Part shown: positions 1 through 6,464 of the stretch, in pieces
How the letters are laid out: every line of letters begins with the position of its first letter
Position numbering within the stretch: position 1 is the first letter of the stretch
Source of the DNA: an uncultured Bacillota bacterium
Lineage (GTDB): Bacteria > Bacillota > Clostridia > Oscillospirales > Oscillospiraceae
Direction of reading: 5' to 3'
Assembly: GCA_947383275.1 (NCBI GenBank)
Contig: CANDCW010000109.1
Location: 1-6,774 of the forward strand
DNA: 6,774 bases
Translations under genes and position numbers: made by a program
The notes under the pieces: model-generated
What the model was told of the DNA's origin: nothing
The model's input: the letters and a program-made list of their open reading frames with translations, nothing else
Database searches by the model: none

Positions 1-43
1 ATTATGTAGTTTCGGGTGTTTCCTTTGTCTGTCCTTCTATATC
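1..43. other. Unidentified sequence interrupting the coupling-protein gene
   Basis: These bases lie beyond the stop codon that ends the coupling-protein reading frame. They are visibly AT-richer than the gene and do not continue the family's coding sequence. They are probably one end of an inserted element such as a self-splicing intron, an insertion sequence or an integrated mobile element. Only 43 bases are present. I see neither the usual group II intron 5' consensus nor a terminal inverted repeat, so the type of insert is undetermined. Confidence 0.4.
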
Positions 44-571
44 TTAACCCTTCGGATCAGTGATGACATATGAGCTGTGGCACTGGAGGAGGTTGGGCTT
101 GAGCCAGAACCTCGTCTTGCCGCTGCCGGAGCCGCCCACGATCAGCACGTTCTTGTTCCGGGCGTGGGCGGGGTTCTTGGGGCGGTTCCCCATCATCAGG
201 CGCTCCGTCCGGGTCAGGATGACATTGTTCTGGAACACTGGGTCTGCGAAAGGCTCGATGTCTTTGGGGCCGCCCCAACGGGCCGACCCGTATTCCTCAT
301 TGTGGCGGTACTTCTTGGCGTTCTTGCTCCGCACATACACCACCAGCCGGAACCCCGCGCCGATGGCGAGGCCGAGGCACAGGTCAAAGGGGTGGAGGCT
401 GGGCAGGGGGTTCCCCCATGCCGTACCCATACAGGCAAAAAAGCTGGCGAGTTTTGCGGAGATGTCCGCTCCGGCCGCCATCCTCCATGCCTCCCCGATG
501 TTGGAGCAGAACAGCCCGATGATGGCATAGGGGATGTTCAGGATGATGAGCTTCTTTGTTTTCTGGTTCAT
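44..571 (-). CDS. virD4: VirD4/PcfC-type conjugative coupling ATPase, N-terminal part only (interrupted)
   Basis: This is the start of a type IV secretion coupling protein, the inner-membrane ATPase that hands the relaxase-DNA complex to the conjugation channel. Two hydrophobic segments (about residues 8-27 and 64-80) fit the N-terminal membrane anchor. The Walker A motif GGSGSGKT lies at residues 146-153, followed by the family's TDPKG segment at 171-175. The reading frame then stops at TAA (44-46), although such proteins are usually around 600 residues, so most of the ATPase domain is missing. Its ATG overlaps the stop codon of the upstream PcfB gene (ATGA, 568-571), and a GGAG ribosome site precedes it. 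This indicates translational coupling and fits the known PcfB-PcfC pairing. The last codons before the stop are less GC-rich at the third position than the rest. Family assignment is firm. Whether the gene is dead or restored by splicing cannot be told from this window. Confidence 0.88.
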   Translation of the reverse strand: MNQKTKKLIILNIPYAIIGLFCSNIGEAWRMAAGADISAKLASFFACMGTAWGNPLPSLHPFDLCLGLAIGAGFRLVVYVRSKNAKKYRHNEEYGSARWGGPKDIEPFADPVFQNNVILTRTERLMMGNRPKNPAHARNKNVLIVGGSGSGKTRFWLKPNLLQCHSSYVITDPKG

Positions 572-1047
572 CGCTCACGCTCCTGTTTCTTCTCCCGCGT
601 CTTGGCGGGGATGGACTTGGCAAGGTCTTTCAGGTGCGCCAGGGCTTTCAGGACGCTGGGCCGCTTCTCCTTGTGGGACAGCTTTGCGGAATACTCCTTG
701 AAAGCGGCGGTCAGCACATCGGCGTCCTTTGCCTTGAAGAACACCATGAACCGGGGCGGCTCCTGGGAGATGTCCTTGCGGATGGCGTAGTCCACGCCGT
801 ACTTGTTCAGCACCCGCTCAAAGTCCTTGATGCCGCTCCTGGCGATGTCGATCTGCTGCGCCCCCTGGTCCTTGCGGATCAGCTTCTCCACCGTCATCTT
901 CCCGTGGTCGCCCTCCGCCGCCTTGCCCGCCTTCACCCTCGCCCGGTGCTGGGCGTACTTGCGGAACGCCGCCACCAGCGTCCGCCCCGTGAGCTTGCTG
1001 GTGCTTATCATCAGGTTGACTGTCCTGTTTTCGACTTCCTCCTGCAA
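568..1047 (-). CDS. pcfB: PcfB family (DUF3801) conjugal transfer protein
   Basis: This 159-residue protein matches the PcfB/DUF3801 family. In conjugative plasmids and ICEs of Gram-positive bacteria these are small cytosolic partners of the VirD4-like coupling protein, with a role at the relaxosome-channel interface. Recognisable segments are the N-terminal stretch leading to KLTGRTL (residues 18-24), the central GIKDFERVLNKYGVDYA region and the FMVFFKAKDADVLTAAF segment. The C-terminus is very basic and charged. The start is TTG at 1047, supported by an AGGGGG ribosome site 8 bases upstream. An internal ATG about 12 codons in lacks such a site and would remove conserved residues. The stop overlaps the coupling-protein start by four bases. 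The gap to the upstream acidic gene is 49 bases and holds no terminator. Confidence 0.88.
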   Translation of the reverse strand: MQEEVENRTVNLMISTSKLTGRTLVAAFRKYAQHRARVKAGKAAEGDHGKMTVEKLIRKDQGAQQIDIARSGIKDFERVLNKYGVDYAIRKDISQEPPRFMVFFKAKDADVLTAAFKEYSAKLSHKEKRPSVLKALAHLKDLAKSIPAKTREKKQERER

Positions 1048-1096
1048 ATCTTATTCCCCCTTTCTCTGGAAACGGCGTTGGAGGCGCGCCGGGTCC

Positions 1097-1639
1097 TCAG
1101 ATGTGGAACGCCGGGAAGTCCTTTCCATCGGCGCACAGGGTCACGGTATGGTCGGCGAAGTAGACCACGGCGGCGATCACGTCCTCGGCGGAGAGGGAAA
1201 CGCCGTCCCCGTCCTCATCGGTCTTGTAGACGATGACAGGCCCCAGCAGATACCGCTCCTTGCCAAGGCACAGGACGCGGCTCCCGTCAAAGACGATGGT
1301 CAGCCCGTCAACGTCCAGCCCATCATCAGACACGACCTCCAGGCAGTCATAGTCGCCCTTGCTCTCGATCTCGTCCCAGCACCGGGTCTCCTGCATGACC
1401 TCCGGGGTCCTGTCCGGGCGCATCACCATCACGATGGAGTCCACCTCGTCCTCCGGGGTCTCCTCCTCGTCCGCCGCGCCGTGCAGATAGTCCTCCAGGG
1501 AGTCCACCAGCCGCTGGTAGCTGGCGGCGTCGCCCCGCACATCACCGCCGACAGCCATGCCAGCAAGGGCGGAGAGGCCGTCCGGTAGGGACACATTGAT
1601 GTTCACATCACCGTTAAAGTGAAAATGGATACTGTTCAT
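1097..1639 (-). CDS. Acidic hypothetical protein between parB and pcfB
   Basis: I do not recognise this 180-residue protein. It is strikingly acidic: by hand count about 39 Asp/Glu against about 11 Lys/Arg, with a cluster DEEETPEDEVD near residues 57-67. It has no signal peptide or membrane segment, so it is probably cytosolic. The C-terminal half has alternating hydrophobic and Asp/Gly-rich stretches consistent with beta-strands and turns. The ATG at 1639 is preceded by AAAAGGAG (1651-1658) with an 11-base spacing. It lies in line between the ParB and PcfB genes on the same strand. Directly upstream is an intrinsic terminator (1668-1693) that ends only about ten bases before the ribosome site. 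Codon use matches its neighbours, so it looks like a native ICE gene. A DNA-mimic or partner-binding role is possible for such an acidic protein but is speculation. Confidence 0.75.
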   Translation of the reverse strand: MNSIHFHFNGDVNINVSLPDGLSALAGMAVGGDVRGDAASYQRLVDSLEDYLHGAADEEETPEDEVDSIVMVMRPDRTPEVMQETRCWDEIESKGDYDCLEVVSDDGLDVDGLTIVFDGSRVLCLGKERYLLGPVIVYKTDEDGDGVSLSAEDVIAAVVYFADHTVTLCADGKDFPAFHI

Positions 1640-1667
1640 AAGCTCATAAACTCCTTTTCCGTTTCAT

Positions 1668-1693
1668 AAAAAATACGCCCCGCAAAAGGGCGT
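1668..1693 (-). terminator. Intrinsic terminator between parB and the acidic gene
   Basis: On the minus strand a six-base-pair stem ACGCCC/GGGCGT (1688-1693 with 1675-1680) closes a seven-base loop. One base later come six T residues (1673-1668). It begins right after the parB TAA stop. The ribosome site of the next gene starts only about ten bases past the T-run, so transcripts from upstream must pass this terminator to express the acidic gene. Confidence 0.7.
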
Positions 1694-1694
1694 T

Positions 1695-2597
1695 TTACCG
1701 CTGCTGGTCCCGCTGCCTCCGCCTCTGCCACTGCTCCAGCAGCCGGAGGATGGTGTCGCTCATCTGCCTGGGCGTGTAGGACTTCGGGAAATACTTCTGC
1801 AAGTCGCTGGTCTTGAACGCGACCTGCCCCAGGTCGTCCTTTTTCACCTCGTCCATGATGTTGCACATATCGTCCAGGGTGCAGCCGCCCTCCTGGCTCT
1901 TTTTCTTCATGCGCTGGGCCTGTGACAGGGATGGGGCCGCCTGCGCGTAGTCCATCGCCTCCAAAAATGACCGCTGCTCCTCCGGGTTCAGGTAGGACAG
2001 CTCCACGGCGGGGGTCATGGAGATTTTCTTCTCGTCCACCATGTCCAGCACTTCGGGGATCAGGTTCGTCAGGCGGATATAGCGGCGCACGGAGTCCTTG
2101 CTCGTGCCGGCCTGCTCCGCGATGATGTCCCTGGATTTCTTCCCGTCCAACTTGTGCGCGTTTTGCTCACAAGTTAGGTCCCGCCGCTCTCCCTGGTGCT
2201 TCATGGCCTCCAGTTTCATTTTGTAGGCCATAGCCCTCTCGCTGGGCAGGATGCTCTCCCTCTGGAGGTTGGAGTCCACCATCATAATGACGGCGGCGTC
2301 ATCGTCTAAGTCCCGGACGATGACCGGGAGGGCGTCCAGCCCTGCCAGCTCCGCCGCATGATGCCGCCTGTGGCCAGAGATGATCTCATACCCGCCCTCC
2401 GGGTGCGGGCGCACGATGAGGGGGTTGGCGATACCGACCTGTTTGATGCTTTCCACCGTCTCGGCCATGGCGTCATCGTCCAGCACCTTGAACGGGTGGC
2501 CCTTGAAAGGGCGCAGCTCGGAAATGGGCATCCGCTGTACCTGTTCGGTGGCGGCCTCTGGCTGGACCTCGGCCTCGCTCTTTTTGCGTCTTGGCAT
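1695..2597 (-). CDS. parB: ParB/RepB/Spo0J family partition protein
   Basis: This 300-residue protein is a ParB-family DNA-binding protein. Such proteins bind centromere-like sites, spread along DNA and help maintain plasmids and ICEs; related ICE proteins may instead act as regulators. After a charged N-terminal tail comes the ParB N-terminal domain (about residues 22-115). It contains the GHRR box at 75-78 (within ISGHRRHHAAELAG, 73-86) and the NLQRE segment at 110-114, which in this family belongs to the CTP-binding fold. A helix-turn-helix lies around 154-175, and the C-terminus is basic and Arg/Gln-rich. The ATG at 2597 has a GAGGTG ribosome site at 2605-2610, seven bases upstream. No ParA ATPase gene is visible beside it; the recombinase array lies directly upstream. 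The stop is followed at once by a terminator. Length and motifs are normal for the family. Confidence 0.92.
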   Translation of the reverse strand: MPRRKKSEAEVQPEAATEQVQRMPISELRPFKGHPFKVLDDDAMAETVESIKQVGIANPLIVRPHPEGGYEIISGHRRHHAAELAGLDALPVIVRDLDDDAAVIMMVDSNLQRESILPSERAMAYKMKLEAMKHQGERRDLTCEQNAHKLDGKKSRDIIAEQAGTSKDSVRRYIRLTNLIPEVLDMVDEKKISMTPAVELSYLNPEEQRSFLEAMDYAQAAPSLSQAQRMKKKSQEGGCTLDDMCNIMDEVKKDDLGQVAFKTSDLQKYFPKSYTPRQMSDTILRLLEQWQRRRQRDQQR

Positions 2598-2639
2598 TTG
2601 TGTTCACCTCTTTTCTCAATGTGGGTTTATGGGAAAAAC

Positions 2640-2686
2640 AAAAAAGGCGTGTACCCCAGCCCCATGATGGGGCAGGATACACGCCT
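2640..2686 (-). terminator. Strong intrinsic terminator in the parB leader
   Basis: On the minus strand a nine-base-pair outer stem (AGGCGTGTA/TACACGCCT, 2678-2686 with 2645-2653) encloses a GC-rich inner stem (GCCCC/GGGGC, 2659-2663 with 2669-2673) and an ATGAT loop. It is followed by T6, a G and T5 (2645-2634). The parB ribosome site begins about 25 bases downstream, which leaves no space for a conventional promoter between terminator and gene. It may simply insulate parB from the recombinase operon, or act as an attenuator. Confidence 0.8.
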
Positions 2687-2706
2687 ATGTAGCCGCCTGA
2701 AAGCAT

Positions 2707-2758
2707 AAAAAAAGAGCGGATACCGGCTGACGGATTTCTCCGGCAGCGATACCCGCTC
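2707..2758 (-). terminator. Intrinsic terminator closing the recombinase operon
   Basis: On the minus strand a twelve-base-pair stem with two G-U pairs (2747-2758 with 2714-2725) starts with GAGCGG and ends with CCGCTC. It is topped by CTG/CAG and CGGA/TCCG inner stems around a GAAA loop. Seven T residues (2713-2707) follow. The hairpin begins within the stop codon of the truncated third recombinase. With the hairpin at 2640-2686 it forms a tandem pair ahead of parB. Confidence 0.8.
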
Positions 2759-3123
2759 TATGAGTTTCCTATAATATGTGCCGTCCTTTGCGGCCTTAAA
2801 ATGGCTCCGAACTTTGCGCCAATCCTCAAAAAGTGCCTATTTTCAAGGGTTTGCGGTGTTCGTGCCTTTATTACACAATCATCTTTCACCAGAATACATT
2901 GGACTTCCCCGCACAGCGCCGCTTTCAACAACGCCTGCACACCAGGGCGGTCAAAATTCTTCCCACTGTAACCATCATCAGAAAATTCTAACACCTTTGT
3001 GCCGTACAAGTCTGGGTCATTCCGAATGAAGTCCAGCAACAAATGCCTCTGGTTGACGATGCTGGCGGATTCCTGGTCTGTGCCGTCCTCCAAAGACAGC
3101 CGGACATAGATTGCGATGGTCAC
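2758..3123 (-). pseudogene. Third serine recombinase, N-terminal fragment
   Basis: Residues 1-81 are the start of a large serine recombinase catalytic domain. They hold the IYVRLS motif with the presumed nucleophile Ser10, a NQR segment at 24-26, FSDDGYSGKNFDRPG at 47-61 and CILVKD at 76-81. Family members continue with a DLSRFGR-like segment carrying the catalytic arginines, but here homology stops at about 2881. Some 40 unrelated codons follow to a TAG at 2758-2760. The zinc ribbon and DNA-binding domains are therefore absent, since intact relatives are about 500-570 residues. The GTG start (3121-3123) overlaps the stop of the preceding recombinase by four bases, with a GGGGGG-rich ribosome site about nine bases upstream, so it is probably still translated. 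It is most likely non-functional as a recombinase. A role as an inhibitory dimer partner is conceivable but unsupported. Confidence 0.8.
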
Positions 3124-4823
3124 AGGCTCGTCCCCCCTTCCCGCAGAAAGCGGAGCAGGGCTTCAACTTCGTCCTGATAGACCAATTTTATATCCAGACG
3201 GTTCCCATCATGGACTTCGATTCTGGAAACCAGCAGATGAATCAATTCTTCTGTCAAGCCCTCTGTATTACGCAAGGTCTGGCAGACTGCGAACATGGGA
3301 TTGGACGGGCCATACCGTTCCAACTGCTGAAGCTGGGCGCCCAAATCCGCCAGCCGCAGCGTGGCATCATCAAACCGCTCCTGATAGTGACCCTTCATGG
3401 ACAGATATTCCTCACGGGTCAGCATACCGTCCACCAAGTTTTGATATAAGCCATCCAGAAGGGTTTGACTGCGGGATTGTTCCTGCTTAACCTGGGCGAT
3501 CTGGCGGTCAAGAGTGCGCCGCTTTTCTCTGGATGCGGACGCATATTCCTTCGATACACGCTTTTCCAACGCCGCAATCGTGTCCATGTGCCGGTGTACG
3601 GCGCTGGACACAACAGCCAGCAGTTCCGATTCCATCAGGTTCTTAGGCGAACAGGCACCCGGCAGCTTTTGAGAGGTCACACACTGATAACTGTAATAGT
3701 AAACCCTGCCCTCCGTTTTTCTGGAATAAAGATGGCGGCGGTTCATCGCCTTTCCGCAGTCGGCGCAGTAGATCAGCTTCTTGAACAGGTTGGGGGATTT
3801 CAGATCATCCGCCGCCCCCTTCCCCGGCATGGCCTCGAAGTTGGCCTTGCTCTGCTTGGCTAATTCCTGCACCGCCGCAAAGGTGGCTTCGTCAATGATA
3901 GGAGCGTGGGTATTCCGGGCAACACGCCATTCGTCAGCGGGGGCGTACCGTTCTTCCCGCTTGCGCTTGTAGGACACCTGAGTGCGCTTGCCTTGAATCA
4001 AGTGCCCTAAATAAACCTCGCTGTGAAGAATTGTTTTCATGTTCCAGGCCGTCCACAGCGCGTCCCGGTAGGTTTCCCGATCTGAAAGTCCCTTCTGATA
4101 GAGATATGCGCCAGGGGCCGGTATGCCCCGTTTGTTGAGCAGGCGGGCAATTCCCGTGTACCCCATCCCCTGCATCCGCAGGGCAAATATCTCCATGACC
4201 ACCGGGGCCGTTTCCGGGTTTATTTCCAGTCTGCCATGATCCGCAGGGCACTTGGAATAGCCGTATGGAGCAAACGGGCCTCTAAAGTCACCATGCAGCT
4301 CCTTCGTCTTGATGGCGCTGGATATTTTTCGGGATATATCCCGGCTGTAACTCTCGTTCAGAATGTTGGTCAGGGGAACAATGTAACCGTCATGGATGCC
4401 TTGGTCAGCAGTATCGAAATGGTCATTGATTGCCACAAAGCGCACTCCCAAATAGGGAAAGATATGTTCCAGATAGTGACCGGCCTCTTTGTAATTGCGG
4501 CCAAACCGGGACAAATCTTTGACAACGATGCAGTTGACCTTGCCAGACCGCACATCGTTCATCAGGCACTCAAATCCTGGCCGCTCAAAATTTGTCCCTG
4601 TCCATCCGTTGTCGCAGTATATCTTATGGAGCCGCATATCCGGCTGCTGTTCGATATAGCTTGCGACCATTTCCTTTTGCGCCTCTATCACATCCGCGCC
4701 CAATTTACCGCTGTCCTCCGTAGAGAGGCGTACATATCCCGCCACAAGGAAAGCAGACGGCGTTTCAAGCTCCACAGTGGGGGCCGGAATGATGGGGTTG
4801 ACTTTCCGCTTTGTTCTTGCCAC
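3120..4823 (-). CDS. Large serine recombinase (complete)
   Basis: This is the only complete recombinase of the array: 567 residues from the chosen GTG at 4823. Large serine recombinases cut and rejoin DNA at attachment sites through a 5'-phosphoserine intermediate. Visible parts are the catalytic YVRLS motif with Ser34, GWTGTNFERPGF at 73-84, and VVKDLSRFGRN at 100-110 with the catalytic arginines 106 and 109. A recombinase domain follows. The zinc ribbon has Cys353, Cys356, Cys381 and Cys391, and a long charged coiled-coil-like region precedes the C-terminal part. An ATG 30 codons further upstream is open, but it lies inside the preceding gene. The GTG has a GGGAGG site (4833-4838) nine bases upstream and starts one base after the previous stop, so it is preferred. 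Coupling to both neighbours implies one operon. The ~25-residue extension ahead of the catalytic motif is longer than in the third copy. Confidence 0.92.
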   Translation of the reverse strand: MARTKRKVNPIIPAPTVELETPSAFLVAGYVRLSTEDSGKLGADVIEAQKEMVASYIEQQPDMRLHKIYCDNGWTGTNFERPGFECLMNDVRSGKVNCIVVKDLSRFGRNYKEAGHYLEHIFPYLGVRFVAINDHFDTADQGIHDGYIVPLTNILNESYSRDISRKISSAIKTKELHGDFRGPFAPYGYSKCPADHGRLEINPETAPVVMEIFALRMQGMGYTGIARLLNKRGIPAPGAYLYQKGLSDRETYRDALWTAWNMKTILHSEVYLGHLIQGKRTQVSYKRKREERYAPADEWRVARNTHAPIIDEATFAAVQELAKQSKANFEAMPGKGAADDLKSPNLFKKLIYCADCGKAMNRRHLYSRKTEGRVYYYSYQCVTSQKLPGACSPKNLMESELLAVVSSAVHRHMDTIAALEKRVSKEYASASREKRRTLDRQIAQVKQEQSRSQTLLDGLYQNLVDGMLTREEYLSMKGHYQERFDDATLRLADLGAQLQQLERYGPSNPMFAVCQTLRNTEGLTEELIHLLVSRIEVHDGNRLDIKLVYQDEVEALLRFLREGGTSL

Positions 4824-4824
4824 G

Positions 4825-6399
4825 TCAGACTGCCTCCCTTCCGGGGAGCTGGCCCTGCGCCCGCAGAAGCAGTTCCGTTTGCCACTGAAATTCATTCTGC
4901 CAGCGGTAGACAATATCTACACGGCGGTCACGGAAGATCAGGATGCGCTCAATCAGCCTCACAACGATGGAACGGTCAAGAACCTCTATGTTCTGATACC
5001 TGCGAAATTCCTCTATCCATCCAAGTCCCTGATCGGAGCGATTGATCTCCTGCTCCATTTCCCCCCGAATGGCGTCGGCCTGTTCCTCCGCCTGGGTGCG
5101 GCGATTCGTATAACTCTTTTTTAAGTTCTGGTACTCTGACTGGTCGATCAGGCCGTCCGCCAGACTTTCATAGAGAGAACAAAGGAGCCGGTGATAGCGG
5201 TCAATTTCCGCTTCTTTTGCGTCCAGGCGCTCCCGCAGCTTCTGAACCTTGGCCTTTTGAAGCTGGGCCGTGTCCGTCAATGCCAGCAGGTCCGCCAGGT
5301 CGATTACGTCACGGATGTGCTTTTTCAGAAATTCCAGCACGATCTCGGTGAGCGCCGTGTCTCGGATGCCGTGGGAAAAGCAAGTCTTTTCGTTTTTGTG
5401 GGTAGCGCAGACAAAATAGGTATACTTCTTTTTACCGGAGGGGACGGTCTTTTTTATCATGGCCCCGCCGCACTCGCCGCAGTTCACCATGCCGGAGAAC
5501 AGGTCTACCGCCTTGCCGCTTTCCGTGGTCCGGGCATCCAGGGCAAGCGCCTTCTGGACGCTCTCAAAATCATAACCGCTGATGATCGCCTCGTGACAGT
5601 TCTCAACGATTGCCCATTCCTCGCGGGGCTTGTTGACCAGCCGCTTGACCCGATAGCTGGGGGTTGTCACCCGGCCCTGTTCCAGTATGCCGGTGTAGAC
5701 CGGGTTTTTCAATATCCGCAGGATCATCCCGGCGCTCCACTCGGACTTTTCCTTGATACGGAAGGATGTGGAGTAGTTCATCCCCTGGGACTGCTTATAG
5801 TCCATGGGAGTGGGAATACCGGAGGCACTTAACCGGGCGGCAATATCCCCCGCACTCAATCCGTCCAGCTTCCACTGAAAAATATCCCGCACGACCTCGG
5901 CGGCGTAATCGTCTACCAGCAGGCGGTGGCGGTCTGACGGGTCTTTCCGGTAGCCAAAAACAGCAAAAGAGCCAATGAAATCTCCGCGTCTGCGTTTGAT
6001 TTCAAGCTGGCTCCGAATTTTGACCGAGGTATCCCGGCAATATGCCTCGTTTATGAGGTTTTTGAACGGAACGATCAGCTCATCGGACTCCGCGTTGCTG
6101 TACAGACTGTCGTAGTTGTCATTGATGGCGATAAAGCGAACGCCCAGGAAGGGAAAAATCCGTTCCAGATATTCGCCCGCTTCCAGGTGGTCCCGGCCAA
6201 ACCGGGACAAATCCTTGACAACGATGCAGTTGATCCTGCCAGCTTTGACCTCGGCCATCATCTCTTGAAAGGCTGGCCGGTCAAAAGCTGAGGTTAGATA
6301 ACGTAACTTCTGAAAGTATAGGAAAATCAAGGTTTTCGAGCGGCGGACAAGCATGATATGTACTAAAAAATCGAATATCGGCGCATGAGCGGCGTTCAT
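4825..6399 (-). pseudogene. First serine recombinase, missing its N-terminus and catalytic serine
   Basis: From residue 39 of this 524-residue frame (base 6285 leftward) the protein is a typical large serine recombinase. It has FDRPAFQEMM at 39-48, VVKDLSRFGRD at 60-70 with both catalytic arginines, and a recombinase domain. A zinc ribbon uses Cys307, Cys310, Cys331 and Cys340, and a coiled-coil-like stretch precedes the C-terminal domain. The first 38 residues do not resemble the family: the usual YxRxS segment with the nucleophilic serine, about 55-60 residues, is gone. The change falls near bases 6286-6292. The first ATG (6399) sits in a hairpin arm that serves the opposite strand, with a poorly spaced AGGGG site, so translation is doubtful. 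Without the serine it cannot do strand cleavage. It may persist because the next gene is coupled to it, starting one base after its TGA. Confidence 0.85.
6353..6388 (+). CDS. Possible 11-codon leader peptide
   Basis: A short frame, ATG to TGA, encodes MICTKKSNIGA. Its stop codon (6386-6388) touches the first base of the terminator stem at 6388, the geometry seen in translation-coupled attenuators and in some antibiotic-responsive leaders. The ribosome site is poor: only a GGCGGA-like stretch lies about six bases upstream. A frame this short can arise by chance, so the call rests on its position. Confidence 0.3.
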   Translation: MICTKKSNIGA

Positions 6400-6433
6400 A
6401 TCCCCTGCCGGGGAGATGGGACGCCGCTTTTTT
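6388..6433 (+). terminator. Intrinsic terminator in the leader of the winged-helix gene
   Basis: An eight-base-pair outer stem AGCGGCGT/ACGCCGCT (6388-6395 with 6421-6428) is extended by CAT/ATG (6397-6399 with 6416-6418) and CCCC/GGGG (6402-6405 with 6410-6413) around a TGCC loop. Six T residues follow (6428-6433). The ribosome site of the downstream gene begins only 15 bases later, so full-length transcripts starting upstream must read through it. Confidence 0.75.
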
Positions 6434-6464
6434 CATGTCCAGACACCGAAAGGAGCGGAGAACC

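Larger units (their letters stand above)
6291..6464 (+). promoter_or_regulatory. Leader region of the winged-helix gene
   Basis: This segment separates the broken first recombinase from the plus-strand winged-helix gene. It contains a short leader reading frame, a terminator and the gene's ribosome site. A very weak promoter candidate is TATAGG at 6317-6322, with no convincing -35 box. The octamer GAGCGGCG occurs at 6338-6345 and again at 6387-6394 as part of the terminator's 5' arm. Either copy could pair with the arm at 6421-6428, so alternative foldings are possible. The combination looks like an attenuator, although no transcript data support it here. Confidence 0.45.

Noticed and set aside
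1..49. Group I intron 5' splice site with a GGGT-ACCC pairing across the coupling-gene break.
   Set aside because: A four-base pairing across a long loop without the usual U-G pair is weak, and none of the conserved core is inside the window.
803..1588. Long plus-strand open frame opposite the acidic and PcfB genes.
   Set aside because: It is a shadow of GC-rich minus-strand genes. It has no convincing ribosome site and no recognisable domain, while the minus-strand frames match known families and context.
2473..2706. Minus-strand frame overlapping the start of parB.
   Set aside because: Its first part translates the terminator hairpin and the rest is an out-of-frame reading of parB with low-complexity Arg/Gly/Pro content.
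4824..4913. Extending the intact recombinase 30 codons upstream to an ATG at 4913.
   Set aside because: That would lie inside the previous gene, and the extra residues do not resemble the family. The GTG at 4823 has a well-spaced GGGAGG site and an almost overlapping upstream stop.
2842..6340. Similar sequences TTCAAGGGTTTGCGG (2842-2856) and ATCAAGGTTTTCGAG (6326-6340) flank the array and could be attachment-site remnants.
   Set aside because: Only TCAAGG and a short T-run match without gaps. That is too little for an att core, and serine recombinase cores cannot be judged by eye.
2758..6399. The outer two recombinase fragments might be the two halves of one gene, opened by circular permutation of an excised circle.
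   Set aside because: The pieces overlap by about 25 residues (FDRP to VKD), but in that overlap they share only about ten residues. They therefore come from different genes.
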